DNA from: an uncultured Parabacteroides sp.
GTDB lineage: Bacteria > Bacteroidota > Bacteroidia > Bacteroidales > Tannerellaceae
Direction: 5' to 3'
Length of the DNA stretch: 64,000 bases
Assembly (NCBI GenBank): GCA_900541965.1
Contig: UQLN01000008.1
Coordinates: 43,925-107,924 of the forward strand
Below are positions 1 through 7,302 of this stretch, in pieces. Below the pieces are notes generated by a model, which did no database searches, was not told the origin of the DNA, and saw nothing but the letters and a program-made list of their open reading frames with translations. The translations under genes and the position numbers were made by a program. Each line of letters starts with the position of its first letter. Position 1 is the first letter of the stretch.

Positions 1-232
1 TATGCTGGGTGAAGCGTTCGCTGATTTCGTTGCATTCTCAAGTCCTGAAGCTATCATCCTCTTCGGTGGTCTTACCAAAGCCGGCGATTTGATTATGAAA
101 CCAATCAAAGAGGCAATGGACAAGAATATGCTGAAAGTATTCGAAGGCAAAACAAAATTACTTTTCTCTCAATTAAAAGAAAGCGATGCTGCCGTATTAG
201 GAGCAAGCGCACTGGGTTGGGAAGTAAAATAA
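1..232 (+). CDS. ROK-family sugar kinase (glucokinase-like), C-terminal fragment
   Basis: Only the last 76 or so codons lie in the window; the gene starts upstream of base 1. The visible part reads through an LFGGLTKAGD stretch and ends in AAVLGASALGW, the pattern expected at the C-terminus of ROK kinases, where a Gly-rich segment near the end contributes to nucleotide binding. ROK kinases phosphorylate glucose or other hexoses at the 6-position in the cytoplasm. Substrate cannot be judged from the fragment. Confidence 0.8.
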   Translation, partial: MLGEAFADFVAFSSPEAIILFGGLTKAGDLIMKPIKEAMDKNMLKVFEGKTKLLFSQLKESDAAVLGASALGWEVK

Positions 233-315
233 AAGATTACATTTTAATTTCATTTCAGGCACGGATTATGCAGGATTCATATCCTATAATTCGTGTCTGT
301 TTTATTTTCAACTTT

Positions 316-852
316 ATGCTTCATCCTTTATATCAGTTTATCTATTGTCCGAAATGTGGTGCAAAAACATTTGTGGAACGTAACGAAAAAGCCAAACAAT
401 GTACCACTTGCGGATTTGTATATTATTTCAATCCGTCTTCTTCCGTAGCCTGTTTCATCAGAAATCCCAAAGGCGAACTGCTTCTGGTACGCCGTGCCAA
501 AGAACCGGCAAAAGGGACTCTCGATTTGCCCGGAGGTTTTATCGATATGCACGAATCGGCTGAAGATGCAGTAGTCCGTGAAGTAAAAGAAGAAACCGGG
601 CTCAATATTACAAATTGCCGATATCTTTTTTCACTCCCCAATATTTACCCTTACTGTGGATTTGAAGTACATACTGTTGATATGTTTTTCGAGTGCCTGG
701 CTGAAACATTTGATAATGCCCAAGCCGAAGATGATGCAGCAGAAATCATCATTCTTCCTTCCGAGCAATTAGAGCCAGCCGATTTTGGCCTGCAATCCAT
801 CAAGAGAGCTATTTCACTTTACAAAATCCATGGGACTTACAGCTCTTTTTAA
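316..852 (+). CDS. Nudix hydrolase with N-terminal zinc ribbon
   Basis: A 178-residue cytoplasmic protein. An N-terminal zinc ribbon (C11, C14, C29, C32) precedes a complete Nudix box at residues 74-96 (G74, E80, R88-E89, E92-E93, G95), the Mg2+-binding catalytic motif that cleaves nucleoside diphosphates linked to another group. The zinc-ribbon plus Nudix layout is shared with NudC-like NADH pyrophosphatases, but the protein is short and the substrate is not determinable. The frame is open back to 217, but the ATG at 316 is preferred because family homology begins there. Confidence 0.85.
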   Translation: MLHPLYQFIYCPKCGAKTFVERNEKAKQCTTCGFVYYFNPSSSVACFIRNPKGELLLVRRAKEPAKGTLDLPGGFIDMHESAEDAVVREVKEETGLNITNCRYLFSLPNIYPYCGFEVHTVDMFFECLAETFDNAQAEDDAAEIIILPSEQLEPADFGLQSIKRAISLYKIHGTYSSF

Positions 853-918
853 AAACATACAGGCTTTACAAGGGAACAGTTCTCCTCTGCGGAAATACAA
901 GGAAGAAAAGAAGATAAA

Positions 919-956
919 AAAGAAAGAGACCAGGAATACTCCCAGCCTCTTTCTTC
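919..956 (-). terminator. Intrinsic terminator between convergent genes
   Basis: A 9-bp stem (920-928 with 947-955, AAGAAAGAG/CTCTTTCTT) is followed on the minus strand by a T-rich run. It sits just past the end of the outer-membrane protein gene and converges on the Nudix gene. Confidence 0.6.
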
Positions 957-985
957 ATATATCAATTTTAAATAATTGCTAACTC

Positions 986-1579
986 TTAAAACAGAATAGC
1001 GGCAGTAATCGACCAACCACGGTTCTTACCATTCAGGTTTAGCTTAGAAGCACTGTAATCGTCAGTCAAGCCCAAAGCATAGTTAAATCCGACCTGTACA
1101 TGCTTAACAACTTCCACACCTGCACCGAAGTTCAAGCCTGCACCGAAAGTATGCGCCTTCAACTGGTCGCCGACAGCAGAGCCCAAATTCCAGAATTTTT
1201 CACCGCCTACGCGGAAACTTACATACGGACCGGCAGAGAAATATCCCTTGATAATAGGTAAACCGAATTTCCATTTCACGTTTACAGGCACATCAATATA
1301 ATCATTCTTTACATTCTCATTATCCGAATTTTTCAATCCGACACCTTTCTGAGAATACAGGATAGCGCCATCAAAACCCAGCCCGGCTATCGGAACCATA
1401 ATTTCAGCCATCGGACCGATATTAAAGCCTGTTACATTTCCACGGTCTACAACACTTGCATTAAAGTGAACCGATGAAATATTCACGCCACCCTTGATAC
1501 CAAACCTTATCTGGGATTTTGCCGGTATGGCTACTAATGCCATTGCGGCAAGTAGTATAAGACAATAAATTTTCTTCAT
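986..1579 (-). CDS. Small outer-membrane beta-barrel protein (PorT/OmpW-like fold)
   Basis: About 198 residues. A signal peptide (MKKIY, a hydrophobic run, then AIPAKSQ) is followed by alternating hydrophobic strands starting RFGIKGGVNISS, typical of Bacteroidota 'porin family / outer membrane beta-barrel' proteins. It ends in an aromatic C-terminal residue (AAILF), as barrel proteins do. Start 1579 is chosen by the signal peptide; ATG 1585 is equally possible. A cobalamin riboswitch lies upstream on the same strand, separated by a 28-codon ORF and a terminator-like hairpin, so vitamin B12 control is possible but unproven. Specific role unknown. Confidence 0.75.
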   Translation of the reverse strand: MKKIYCLILLAAMALVAIPAKSQIRFGIKGGVNISSVHFNASVVDRGNVTGFNIGPMAEIMVPIAGLGFDGAILYSQKGVGLKNSDNENVKNDYIDVPVNVKWKFGLPIIKGYFSAGPYVSFRVGGEKFWNLGSAVGDQLKAHTFGAGLNFGAGVEVVKHVQVGFNYALGLTDDYSASKLNLNGKNRGWSITAAILF

Positions 1580-1667
1580 TTTCATTTTCTTAATTAATGT
1601 GATACAAATAAACGCACTTTTCAGATAAAAAACAAATATTGGTATACAAGTGTTCAATCGATACAAA

Positions 1668-1727
1668 AGGAAAGCATGAACCTATTTACGGAGCTCATCC
1701 CGTAAGTCGATTCATGCTTCTTTTCCT
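1668..1727 (-). terminator. Terminator-like hairpin in the B12 leader
   Basis: A long interrupted stem pairs 1668-1680 with 1711-1727 and, inside it, TTACGG (1685-1690) with CCGTAA (1700-1705). On the minus strand it ends in TTTT. Its inner arm can instead pair with upstream CCCCGTAAG (1774-1766), which is what an antiterminator would do. Confidence 0.55.
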
Positions 1728-1732
1728 AATTA

Positions 1733-1819
1733 TTATGGCAAAATAATTAAAAACGAATCATTTGGCTTACGGGGAAACTGGAATAAAAAGAATAATTGAA
1801 GCTGTTGTGAAGACATCAT
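1733..1819 (-). CDS. 28-codon leader ORF after the cobalamin riboswitch
   Basis: An ATG at 1819 (a second at 1816) opens 28 codons ending in TAA at 1733, six bases before the hairpin. It has no recognisable domain. It may be a leader peptide, the remnant of a lost B12-controlled gene, or chance. The CGT-AAG codons lie in the strand that could disrupt the following hairpin. Confidence 0.25.
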   Translation of the reverse strand: MMSSQQLQLFFLFQFPRKPNDSFLIILP

Positions 1820-1861
1820 TTGTTCTCTTCCGGCCTTTCCTCGAAGCCGTCGAAAAATATG

Positions 1862-2068
1862 CCTTGCAGGTCTTCTGACTTACTTCCGGAATGAACGCCT
1901 TCCCAACTCTTCAGTTGACAGTTGACAGTTGATTATTGACAGTCATATCTGTCTTTTCTCACTTGTCCGTTGTCAACTCCTACGTCAGTGGCTTAAGTGT
2001 TGCCCAATCCGTTAATGAAGTTCACAGCAGCGGGACTGTCCGGGATTTCCACCCGATTCCCTTTTAAT
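1862..2068 (-). promoter_or_regulatory. Cobalamin (B12) riboswitch
   Basis: Read on the minus strand this has the family's conserved blocks in order: GGGAATCGGGTGGAAATCCC with GACAGTCCCGC and GCTGTGA (2058-2021), AAGCCACTGACG (1995-1984), and the B12 box GTCAGAAGACCTGC (1880-1867). The variable arm between them is expanded with copies of a TCAACTG repeat. It lies downstream of the AmpG-like gene and upstream of the small barrel protein, so if it acts it controls what follows toward lower coordinates. It has no btuB directly after it, which is unusual for the class. Confidence 0.9.
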
Positions 2069-2134
2069 CCTTTTCCGCAGAAAGCGAATCAGGAACAATG
2101 CATGCACAAATATAGAAATTTATTTCCGGTATAT

Positions 2135-3439
2135 TTAATCTGCCTGTTCTTTTTTACTCTTTTTTCCAAAATCAGGGTCAATTTTCAGGAAAGAGGTAAC
2201 CAACAGAGTCACAATACAGCAACCCATTACCCACCAGAAGAAATTTACATAGCCCAAGTGTTCCTGCAACCAACCGGAAATCATGCCGGGAAGCATCAAT
2301 CCCATAGCCATAAAAGCCGTACAAATGGCATAATGTGCCGTTTTATATTCCCCATCGGAGTAATAAATCAGGAAAAGCATATAAGCAGCAAACCCAAAAC
2401 CATATCCGAATTGTTCGATGAACACACACACATTGACTATCAGTAAACTTTCAGGCAGAGCCATACTCAAATAAATAAATACGACATCCGGCAAGGTAAT
2501 TGCCAAAGCCATGGGCCAGAGCCATTTTTTCAATCCACCCGTAGCAGCTGCAATACCCCCTAAAATACCACCCAACACCAGACCAATAGTTCCCACAGTA
2601 CCATAAGCAAATCCAATCTCCACGGTTGTCAATCCCAGACCACCGGATTCACGTGGGTCTACCAAAAAAGGAATGACCAGCTTCGTCAACTGTGCTTCCG
2701 GAAAACGGTACAGCAACATAAAAAGAATACCTGCCAATGCCTGTTTCTTTTTGAAAAAAGAGATAAATGTTCCAATAAAATCTTTGAAAATGGAAGAGGT
2801 ATTGACCGAACGGTTCGATTTATCCGTATCCGGCACAGGCAAAACAAAAAAATGATAGACGAATAAAGCCAGAAATATTCCGGTTAAAATAAAAAAGGCC
2901 ACAGACCAGGCAAAAGTCAAATCTTTTGTCATGTTCAATAAAACGCCGACAAACATCACAAGTAATCCCTGCCCGGCAATCGTTGCTATCCGGTAGAAGG
3001 TACTGCGTATTCCCACAAAAAATGCCTGTTCGTGCGAATCCAACGCCAGCATGTAAAAACCATCCGCCGCTATATCATGTGTTGCTGAACTGAATGCCAA
3101 CAACCAGAATGCAGCCAAAGTAGCCTGGACAAAAAACGAAGTCGGGATAGAAAATGCCACTGCCGCCAAACCTGCACCTATCACCAACTGCATGGTAACG
3201 ATCCACCAACGCTTCGTTTTCAGCAAATCGATAAACGGGCTCCATAAAGGCTTAATCACCCAGGGCAGATTTAGCCAACTGGTATACAGGGCGACGTCGG
3301 TATTGGACAATCCCATCTGTTTATACATCAGCACGGCAATTATCATTACTGCCACATAAGGTATTCCCTGGGCAAAATACAAGGACGGCACCCAGTACCA
3401 GGGGGATAAGGATTTATTCAATGCGGGTTTATATTTCAT
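2135..3439 (-). CDS. AmpG-like MFS transporter
   Basis: 434 residues with about 12 predicted membrane spans. The N-terminus (SLYFAQGIPY, WLNLPWVIKPLWSPFID) matches the AmpG/acetyl-CoA transporter branch of the major facilitator superfamily. AmpG imports anhydromuropeptides released from peptidoglycan across the inner membrane for recycling. The gene overlaps the upstream DUF4922 gene by four bases, so the two are probably co-translated, and a glycosyltransferase is next. The exact substrate is inferred from the family and the neighbours. Confidence 0.8.
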   Translation of the reverse strand: MKYKPALNKSLSPWYWVPSLYFAQGIPYVAVMIIAVLMYKQMGLSNTDVALYTSWLNLPWVIKPLWSPFIDLLKTKRWWIVTMQLVIGAGLAAVAFSIPTSFFVQATLAAFWLLAFSSATHDIAADGFYMLALDSHEQAFFVGIRSTFYRIATIAGQGLLVMFVGVLLNMTKDLTFAWSVAFFILTGIFLALFVYHFFVLPVPDTDKSNRSVNTSSIFKDFIGTFISFFKKKQALAGILFMLLYRFPEAQLTKLVIPFLVDPRESGGLGLTTVEIGFAYGTVGTIGLVLGGILGGIAAATGGLKKWLWPMALAITLPDVVFIYLSMALPESLLIVNVCVFIEQFGYGFGFAAYMLFLIYYSDGEYKTAHYAICTAFMAMGLMLPGMISGWLQEHLGYVNFFWWVMGCCIVTLLVTSFLKIDPDFGKKSKKEQAD

Positions 3440-4368
3440 AACGCTCTTATTTTACGGACGATTTCATCTTTTTGTTCTTTTGTAATCGCAACTTCTTTCA
3501 ATATACATTCAAGGTCTTTAGCTGTTATCTTCTGAAAATCCTTTTCCAGTGGAGCAACAAAGAAACCTGCCATCTCCACGGTTGCCGGACTAATCAGGAT
3601 ATTATCCGGTTCTGCGGCATAGAAGCAAGACGGACGCAACTCCTTTCGAGGGAAAATAAACGAGTACCATACCCCTTCTTCCATCCAGGTTACAATATTC
3701 ATCATCGGTTCATAATCCCCTTCTTTTATTTCCAGTCGGGCATACAACATTTCAAATACCTTAACCGCCTCATCCCAGCGGCTGGAAGCCAGCATAAACA
3801 CAGGAGACAAAAAATTATCCAATGCATAAAGCGTAGTAGCCTCCCCTTTCCAGACAATTTCCTTGAGAGCTTTCCTCCAATTCCATTCAATCGGCAAAGA
3901 ACCTGCCCCCACTGCCTGGAAATGCATATGATCCGGAGCGGAAGCACCACATTTAGGACCATTATAAAAAATCACATAATCAGATAAATCGGCTGCTAAG
4001 GAAAGCATATCTTCATAATAAGGCAAAATCTGCTGTTTATCATGCCAAAGAGCAGGAATGGTGAAATGCTTCTCAAATATAGGATACGGATTAACCAGTA
4101 TCCGGAAAGAATCACGGTAAAGGATACTCTGTTGCTCTTCCGGACGATTACAAAAGAAACAAGGACGCTTTTGCAAAGAAGCTGCATCGATTTTAGCGGC
4201 AGAAGAACGTATCCGCTCCGGATTATATTGTAAGACGATTCGGAAATCATTCGTTTCAAACATGCGGGTTTGCGTTTGTCCCAATGCTGCATAATTATCA
4301 CTCGCTAATTTCCAGTCGGATAGCTGGTACATCCGCAAATCTTCAACCTGCTGCTGTAATTCATTCAT
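3436..4368 (-). CDS. DUF4922 protein, GalT/HIT-like nucleotidyltransferase fold
   Basis: 310 residues. It contains a CFFC pair (C70, C73), the segment NPYPIFEKHFTIP around residue 93, and HMHFQ at 147-151. These resemble the zinc-binding pair and the HxHxQ catalytic motif of galactose-1-phosphate uridylyltransferase and Ap4A phosphorylase (HIT superfamily). A nucleotidyl or phosphoryl transfer on a sugar phosphate is therefore plausible. It sits between an AmpG-like importer (overlap 4 bp) and a glycosyltransferase (gap 5 bp), suggesting a link with cell-wall sugar recycling. No substrate is known to me. Confidence 0.75.
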   Translation of the reverse strand: MNELQQQVEDLRMYQLSDWKLASDNYAALGQTQTRMFETNDFRIVLQYNPERIRSSAAKIDAASLQKRPCFFCNRPEEQQSILYRDSFRILVNPYPIFEKHFTIPALWHDKQQILPYYEDMLSLAADLSDYVIFYNGPKCGASAPDHMHFQAVGAGSLPIEWNWRKALKEIVWKGEATTLYALDNFLSPVFMLASSRWDEAVKVFEMLYARLEIKEGDYEPMMNIVTWMEEGVWYSFIFPRKELRPSCFYAAEPDNILISPATVEMAGFFVAPLEKDFQKITAKDLECILKEVAITKEQKDEIVRKIRAL

Positions 4369-4373
4369 ACGTT

Positions 4374-5828
4374 TTATTGATTTAAGAGCATCCGTGCCTG
4401 AAGTTCCCAGGTACGAATACGATCCTTATAAGTATTATAGTTATTCATTTTCACAATATCGAGTGCAGCATCAGAATTATCTTCCCAGCGACGACAAAGA
4501 TAAAGCACATCATACACACGTCCAATCTGCCAGTTCCGGGAAATACGCAAACCTAATGCATAATCTTCCCCATAACTGGTATTCGGCAGGTTGATACGGC
4601 GCAATACCGGAGTATAAAAAGCACGCGGTGCCCCCAGCCCGTTGATACGCAATGCATTATTACGCCCGTTATCTGGTGTCCATTCTTTATGGTCAATAAC
4701 ACCTGGCGGGATTTCATTCATCCGGAAATCCGTCATCCGGTAAGTTCCGACTACCATTGCACAATTCTGTTCATAAAAAGCATCCACTATCTTTTGTAAA
4801 GTATCGGGACCGCTATATACATCGTCGCTATCCAACTGCACGGCAAATTTTCCACAAGCCGGATGATGCACGCCGGTATTCCAGCAACCACCTATCCCCA
4901 AATCTTTCCGGTCCGGTATGATATGAATCACCCGTTCATCCGAAGTATATTTCTCTATGGCTTCGGATGTCCCGTCCGTTGAATGATTATCTATGATTAT
5001 CAGATTAAATTTAAAATCTGCCTGTTGGGTAAGAACCGAACGGATTGCATCCTCTATGGTCCGTATACGGTTACGTACCGGGATAATAACGGATGCCTCG
5101 TATTCAAATTTGCCGGCATCGAAAGTGATGGGCTCGAAGACCGGAGGCAGATAGCCTCCTACACGTTTGAGGTATGCGGTACATACCGTTTCCATTTCTA
5201 TCTGTACCGCCCGGTTTTTCGGGTCAACGTAATCGAACAGCTTCTCTCCGCTCTTACGCGTATCATCCGCCACTTCCGAATAAAGGTACTCATTTATGTG
5301 TACCAGTTCGGACAGTTCGGAGACACGTAAACGCAGGTCATACAACCCGGCAAAACGATAATCCGTATCCATTGCTGCTACCGCTTGCTTCAAAACTACA
5401 GTATCGAATAACAGTACGGGACCAAAATTAAAATCATCACGCAAACTGCCTTTTTGATAGTCAATCACCGGCGAAGGTTTATATTGACCTTCACTTACCT
5501 GATAATGGTCGGCATACAACATTCCGGCTTTTGTATCACCTGCTATGGCAAGCATTCGCTCCAACGCAAATTGTCCGAGTTCCAGTGTTGTATACTTTGT
5601 ATATAATAAGGTATAGGCTGTATCCGCATGAGCTGCAATCGTCCTGAAAGAAGTGGAGGCATTTATATTTTCAATGTTCAGCAGCTCACATTCATCCGGC
5701 ACTTCCGAACCGGGAATCCGGGATAACAAATATATCTTGTTTATACAAGGCACGCTTTTCAACTGCCTGATAGTGGCATCCGCCTGTACCTGGGAGATAT
5801 AAGGAATAAAACAATTTATCTTCTTCAT
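4374..5828 (-). CDS. Family 2 glycosyltransferase
   Basis: 484 residues. The GT-A domain begins near residue 245 with EASVIIPVRNR and shows IIIDNHSTDGT (278-287) and a DSDD metal/nucleotide-binding motif (333-336). The first 240 residues form a second glycosyltransferase-like region with weaker motifs, so the protein may be a degenerate tandem. It would transfer a sugar from a nucleotide donor. First gene of the tight minus-strand trio with DUF4922 and AmpG. A -7 box TACCTTTG (5856-5849) lies about 20 bases upstream, without a good -33 element. Confidence 0.8.
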   Translation of the reverse strand: MKKINCFIPYISQVQADATIRQLKSVPCINKIYLLSRIPGSEVPDECELLNIENINASTSFRTIAAHADTAYTLLYTKYTTLELGQFALERMLAIAGDTKAGMLYADHYQVSEGQYKPSPVIDYQKGSLRDDFNFGPVLLFDTVVLKQAVAAMDTDYRFAGLYDLRLRVSELSELVHINEYLYSEVADDTRKSGEKLFDYVDPKNRAVQIEMETVCTAYLKRVGGYLPPVFEPITFDAGKFEYEASVIIPVRNRIRTIEDAIRSVLTQQADFKFNLIIIDNHSTDGTSEAIEKYTSDERVIHIIPDRKDLGIGGCWNTGVHHPACGKFAVQLDSDDVYSGPDTLQKIVDAFYEQNCAMVVGTYRMTDFRMNEIPPGVIDHKEWTPDNGRNNALRINGLGAPRAFYTPVLRRINLPNTSYGEDYALGLRISRNWQIGRVYDVLYLCRRWEDNSDAALDIVKMNNYNTYKDRIRTWELQARMLLNQ

Positions 5829-6173
5829 AATGTATTACTGTAATGTTACAAAGGTAACGACAAAGAAGATAAGAGATAAATTTATTTCACTATTTGTGAG
5901 CAGCATCAGATATTATTAGAAAACGCTTACGAACAGACATTCATAATTACAATATATGCTGCAACAGAAATACCAGTATATATTTACTTCCTTCACCTGT
6001 AAATTACTAATCACTAACGAATAAACCTTTAAAGTAATTTTGGAAGAAAAACTTTTTCCACAAATGGTTGTTTATAAAGCGTTAGATGTTAAGTACCCCT
6101 ATAATAATTCCGGCTTTAAGTTTCCGTATTTCCGGGAGAAGGCTTACCTTTACTAATCATTAAACACGAAATC
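5829..6173. other. Divergent intergenic region
   Basis: 345 AT-rich bases between the minus-strand glycosyltransferase and the plus-strand CARF nuclease. It holds TACCTTTG on the minus strand (5856-5849) and TAATTTTG on the plus strand (6035-6042), both matching the Bacteroidota -7 consensus, without convincing -33 elements. The plus-strand box would leave a leader of about 130 bases for the nuclease. No CRISPR repeats or RNA gene seen. Confidence 0.4.
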
Positions 6174-7292
6174 ATGAAACATCAAATCATTCTTCTCGGC
6201 AAAGATATCACTTCGGTTTATCATGGTATTAAAGAGTTCGGTCCCGACCATATCCATCTTTTATACACAGAAGAGACGAAAGATATCGAAACACCTATGT
6301 ATCCTTTGCTACCGGAATCCATTCGTTGCAGCCGGTATAAAGCAGAGCCTTACGACGGGAATAATGTGATTGATGTTTGCCGCCGGATTCATAGCGAGCA
6401 CCAGGGAGAATTTGCCTATAACCTATCCGAAGGAACTAAAGTGATGGCTTTTGCTGCTTTTATTGTTGCCAAAGAAACAAATTCGGATGCTTTTTACCTG
6501 ACACAACATGGTGAAATCGTTCACCTGAATACGTTCGAATTCCATCCGCTGCACAGTATTCTTAATAATGAGGAAATTCTCGGGTTAAGCGGAAACAAAC
6601 TGACTCATTACCATGATGCCAAGGAACTGAGTATCGGTGAAGTAAAAGCCTCCCTGCAAATCAAGAAGTTTATTGAGCAATATCCACAGGAACATGCCCG
6701 TATCCAGAAATTTTTCAACATTTTTTGCAAACGGCAATTGACACGTTTACCTAATTCCAAACTATTTGCTAATAACCTGCGTTTCAAACAGCGAAACGGT
6801 TCCCTGTTGATTTCATTGGGAGAATATGTTTTATTGCGCTTGAACCAAAGTTATGCTACCATGCTGTATTTTGAAGGAAGATGGTGGGAGACACTGGTTG
6901 CCAATGAAGTACGCAACTGGAGCGAACAAAGGCCCCAGTCTCCGGAAGTATGGCAGAGTGTTATCTTCCAGACCAACGAAAGGAACCCGCAAACGAAGAA
7001 CGAAATCGATGTTTTACTGAACAACCAGCAGAAACTTATCTTTCTGGAATGTAAATCCGGAAACGTTACCCAAAATGACATTTACAAAATCGATGCAGTC
7101 AGGGAGACTTATGGCGGAGATATTTCACAAGCTGTGCTTGTCAGCTATTACCCAATAGAAAAGAGCTTACGGGATAAGTGCAAGGATTTGCAAATTCATT
7201 TGTTTGCACCCAACTACGCTGGAGAACGTAGCGACTTTTTAAAGAAAATGCCAGCCTGGTTGGACAAGCTGGCAGATGAGTTACAATTATAA
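6174..7292 (+). CDS. CARF-domain PD-(D/E)xK nuclease (Card1/Can2-like, DUF1887)
   Basis: 372 residues. The N-terminal Rossmann-like domain (MKHQIILLGKDITSVYHGIK) contains NLSEGTKVM at 83-91, the phosphate-binding signature of CARF domains that sense cyclic oligoadenylate. The C-terminal half has GRWWE (235-239), E277 and D279 in NEID, and E292/K294 in LECKSG, a complete PD-(D/E)xK nuclease site. This architecture is that of Card1/Can2, activated by cA4 in type III CRISPR immunity to cut nucleic acids. No cas genes or CRISPR array occur in the window. It converges on the S41 protease gene 10 bases away. Confidence 0.85.
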   Translation: MKHQIILLGKDITSVYHGIKEFGPDHIHLLYTEETKDIETPMYPLLPESIRCSRYKAEPYDGNNVIDVCRRIHSEHQGEFAYNLSEGTKVMAFAAFIVAKETNSDAFYLTQHGEIVHLNTFEFHPLHSILNNEEILGLSGNKLTHYHDAKELSIGEVKASLQIKKFIEQYPQEHARIQKFFNIFCKRQLTRLPNSKLFANNLRFKQRNGSLLISLGEYVLLRLNQSYATMLYFEGRWWETLVANEVRNWSEQRPQSPEVWQSVIFQTNERNPQTKNEIDVLLNNQQKLIFLECKSGNVTQNDIYKIDAVRETYGGDISQAVLVSYYPIEKSLRDKCKDLQIHLFAPNYAGERSDFLKKMPAWLDKLADELQL

Positions 7293-7302
7293 TCGTTTTA
7301 TC

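Noticed and set aside
2135..3439. Cobalamin riboswitch controlling the AmpG-like gene
   Set aside because: The aptamer lies downstream of that gene on the same strand, so it cannot be in its 5' leader.
6174..7292. A CRISPR array or cas operon near the CARF nuclease
   Set aside because: I saw no regularly spaced direct repeats and no Cas-like protein on either strand in the flanking 10 kb or elsewhere in the window.
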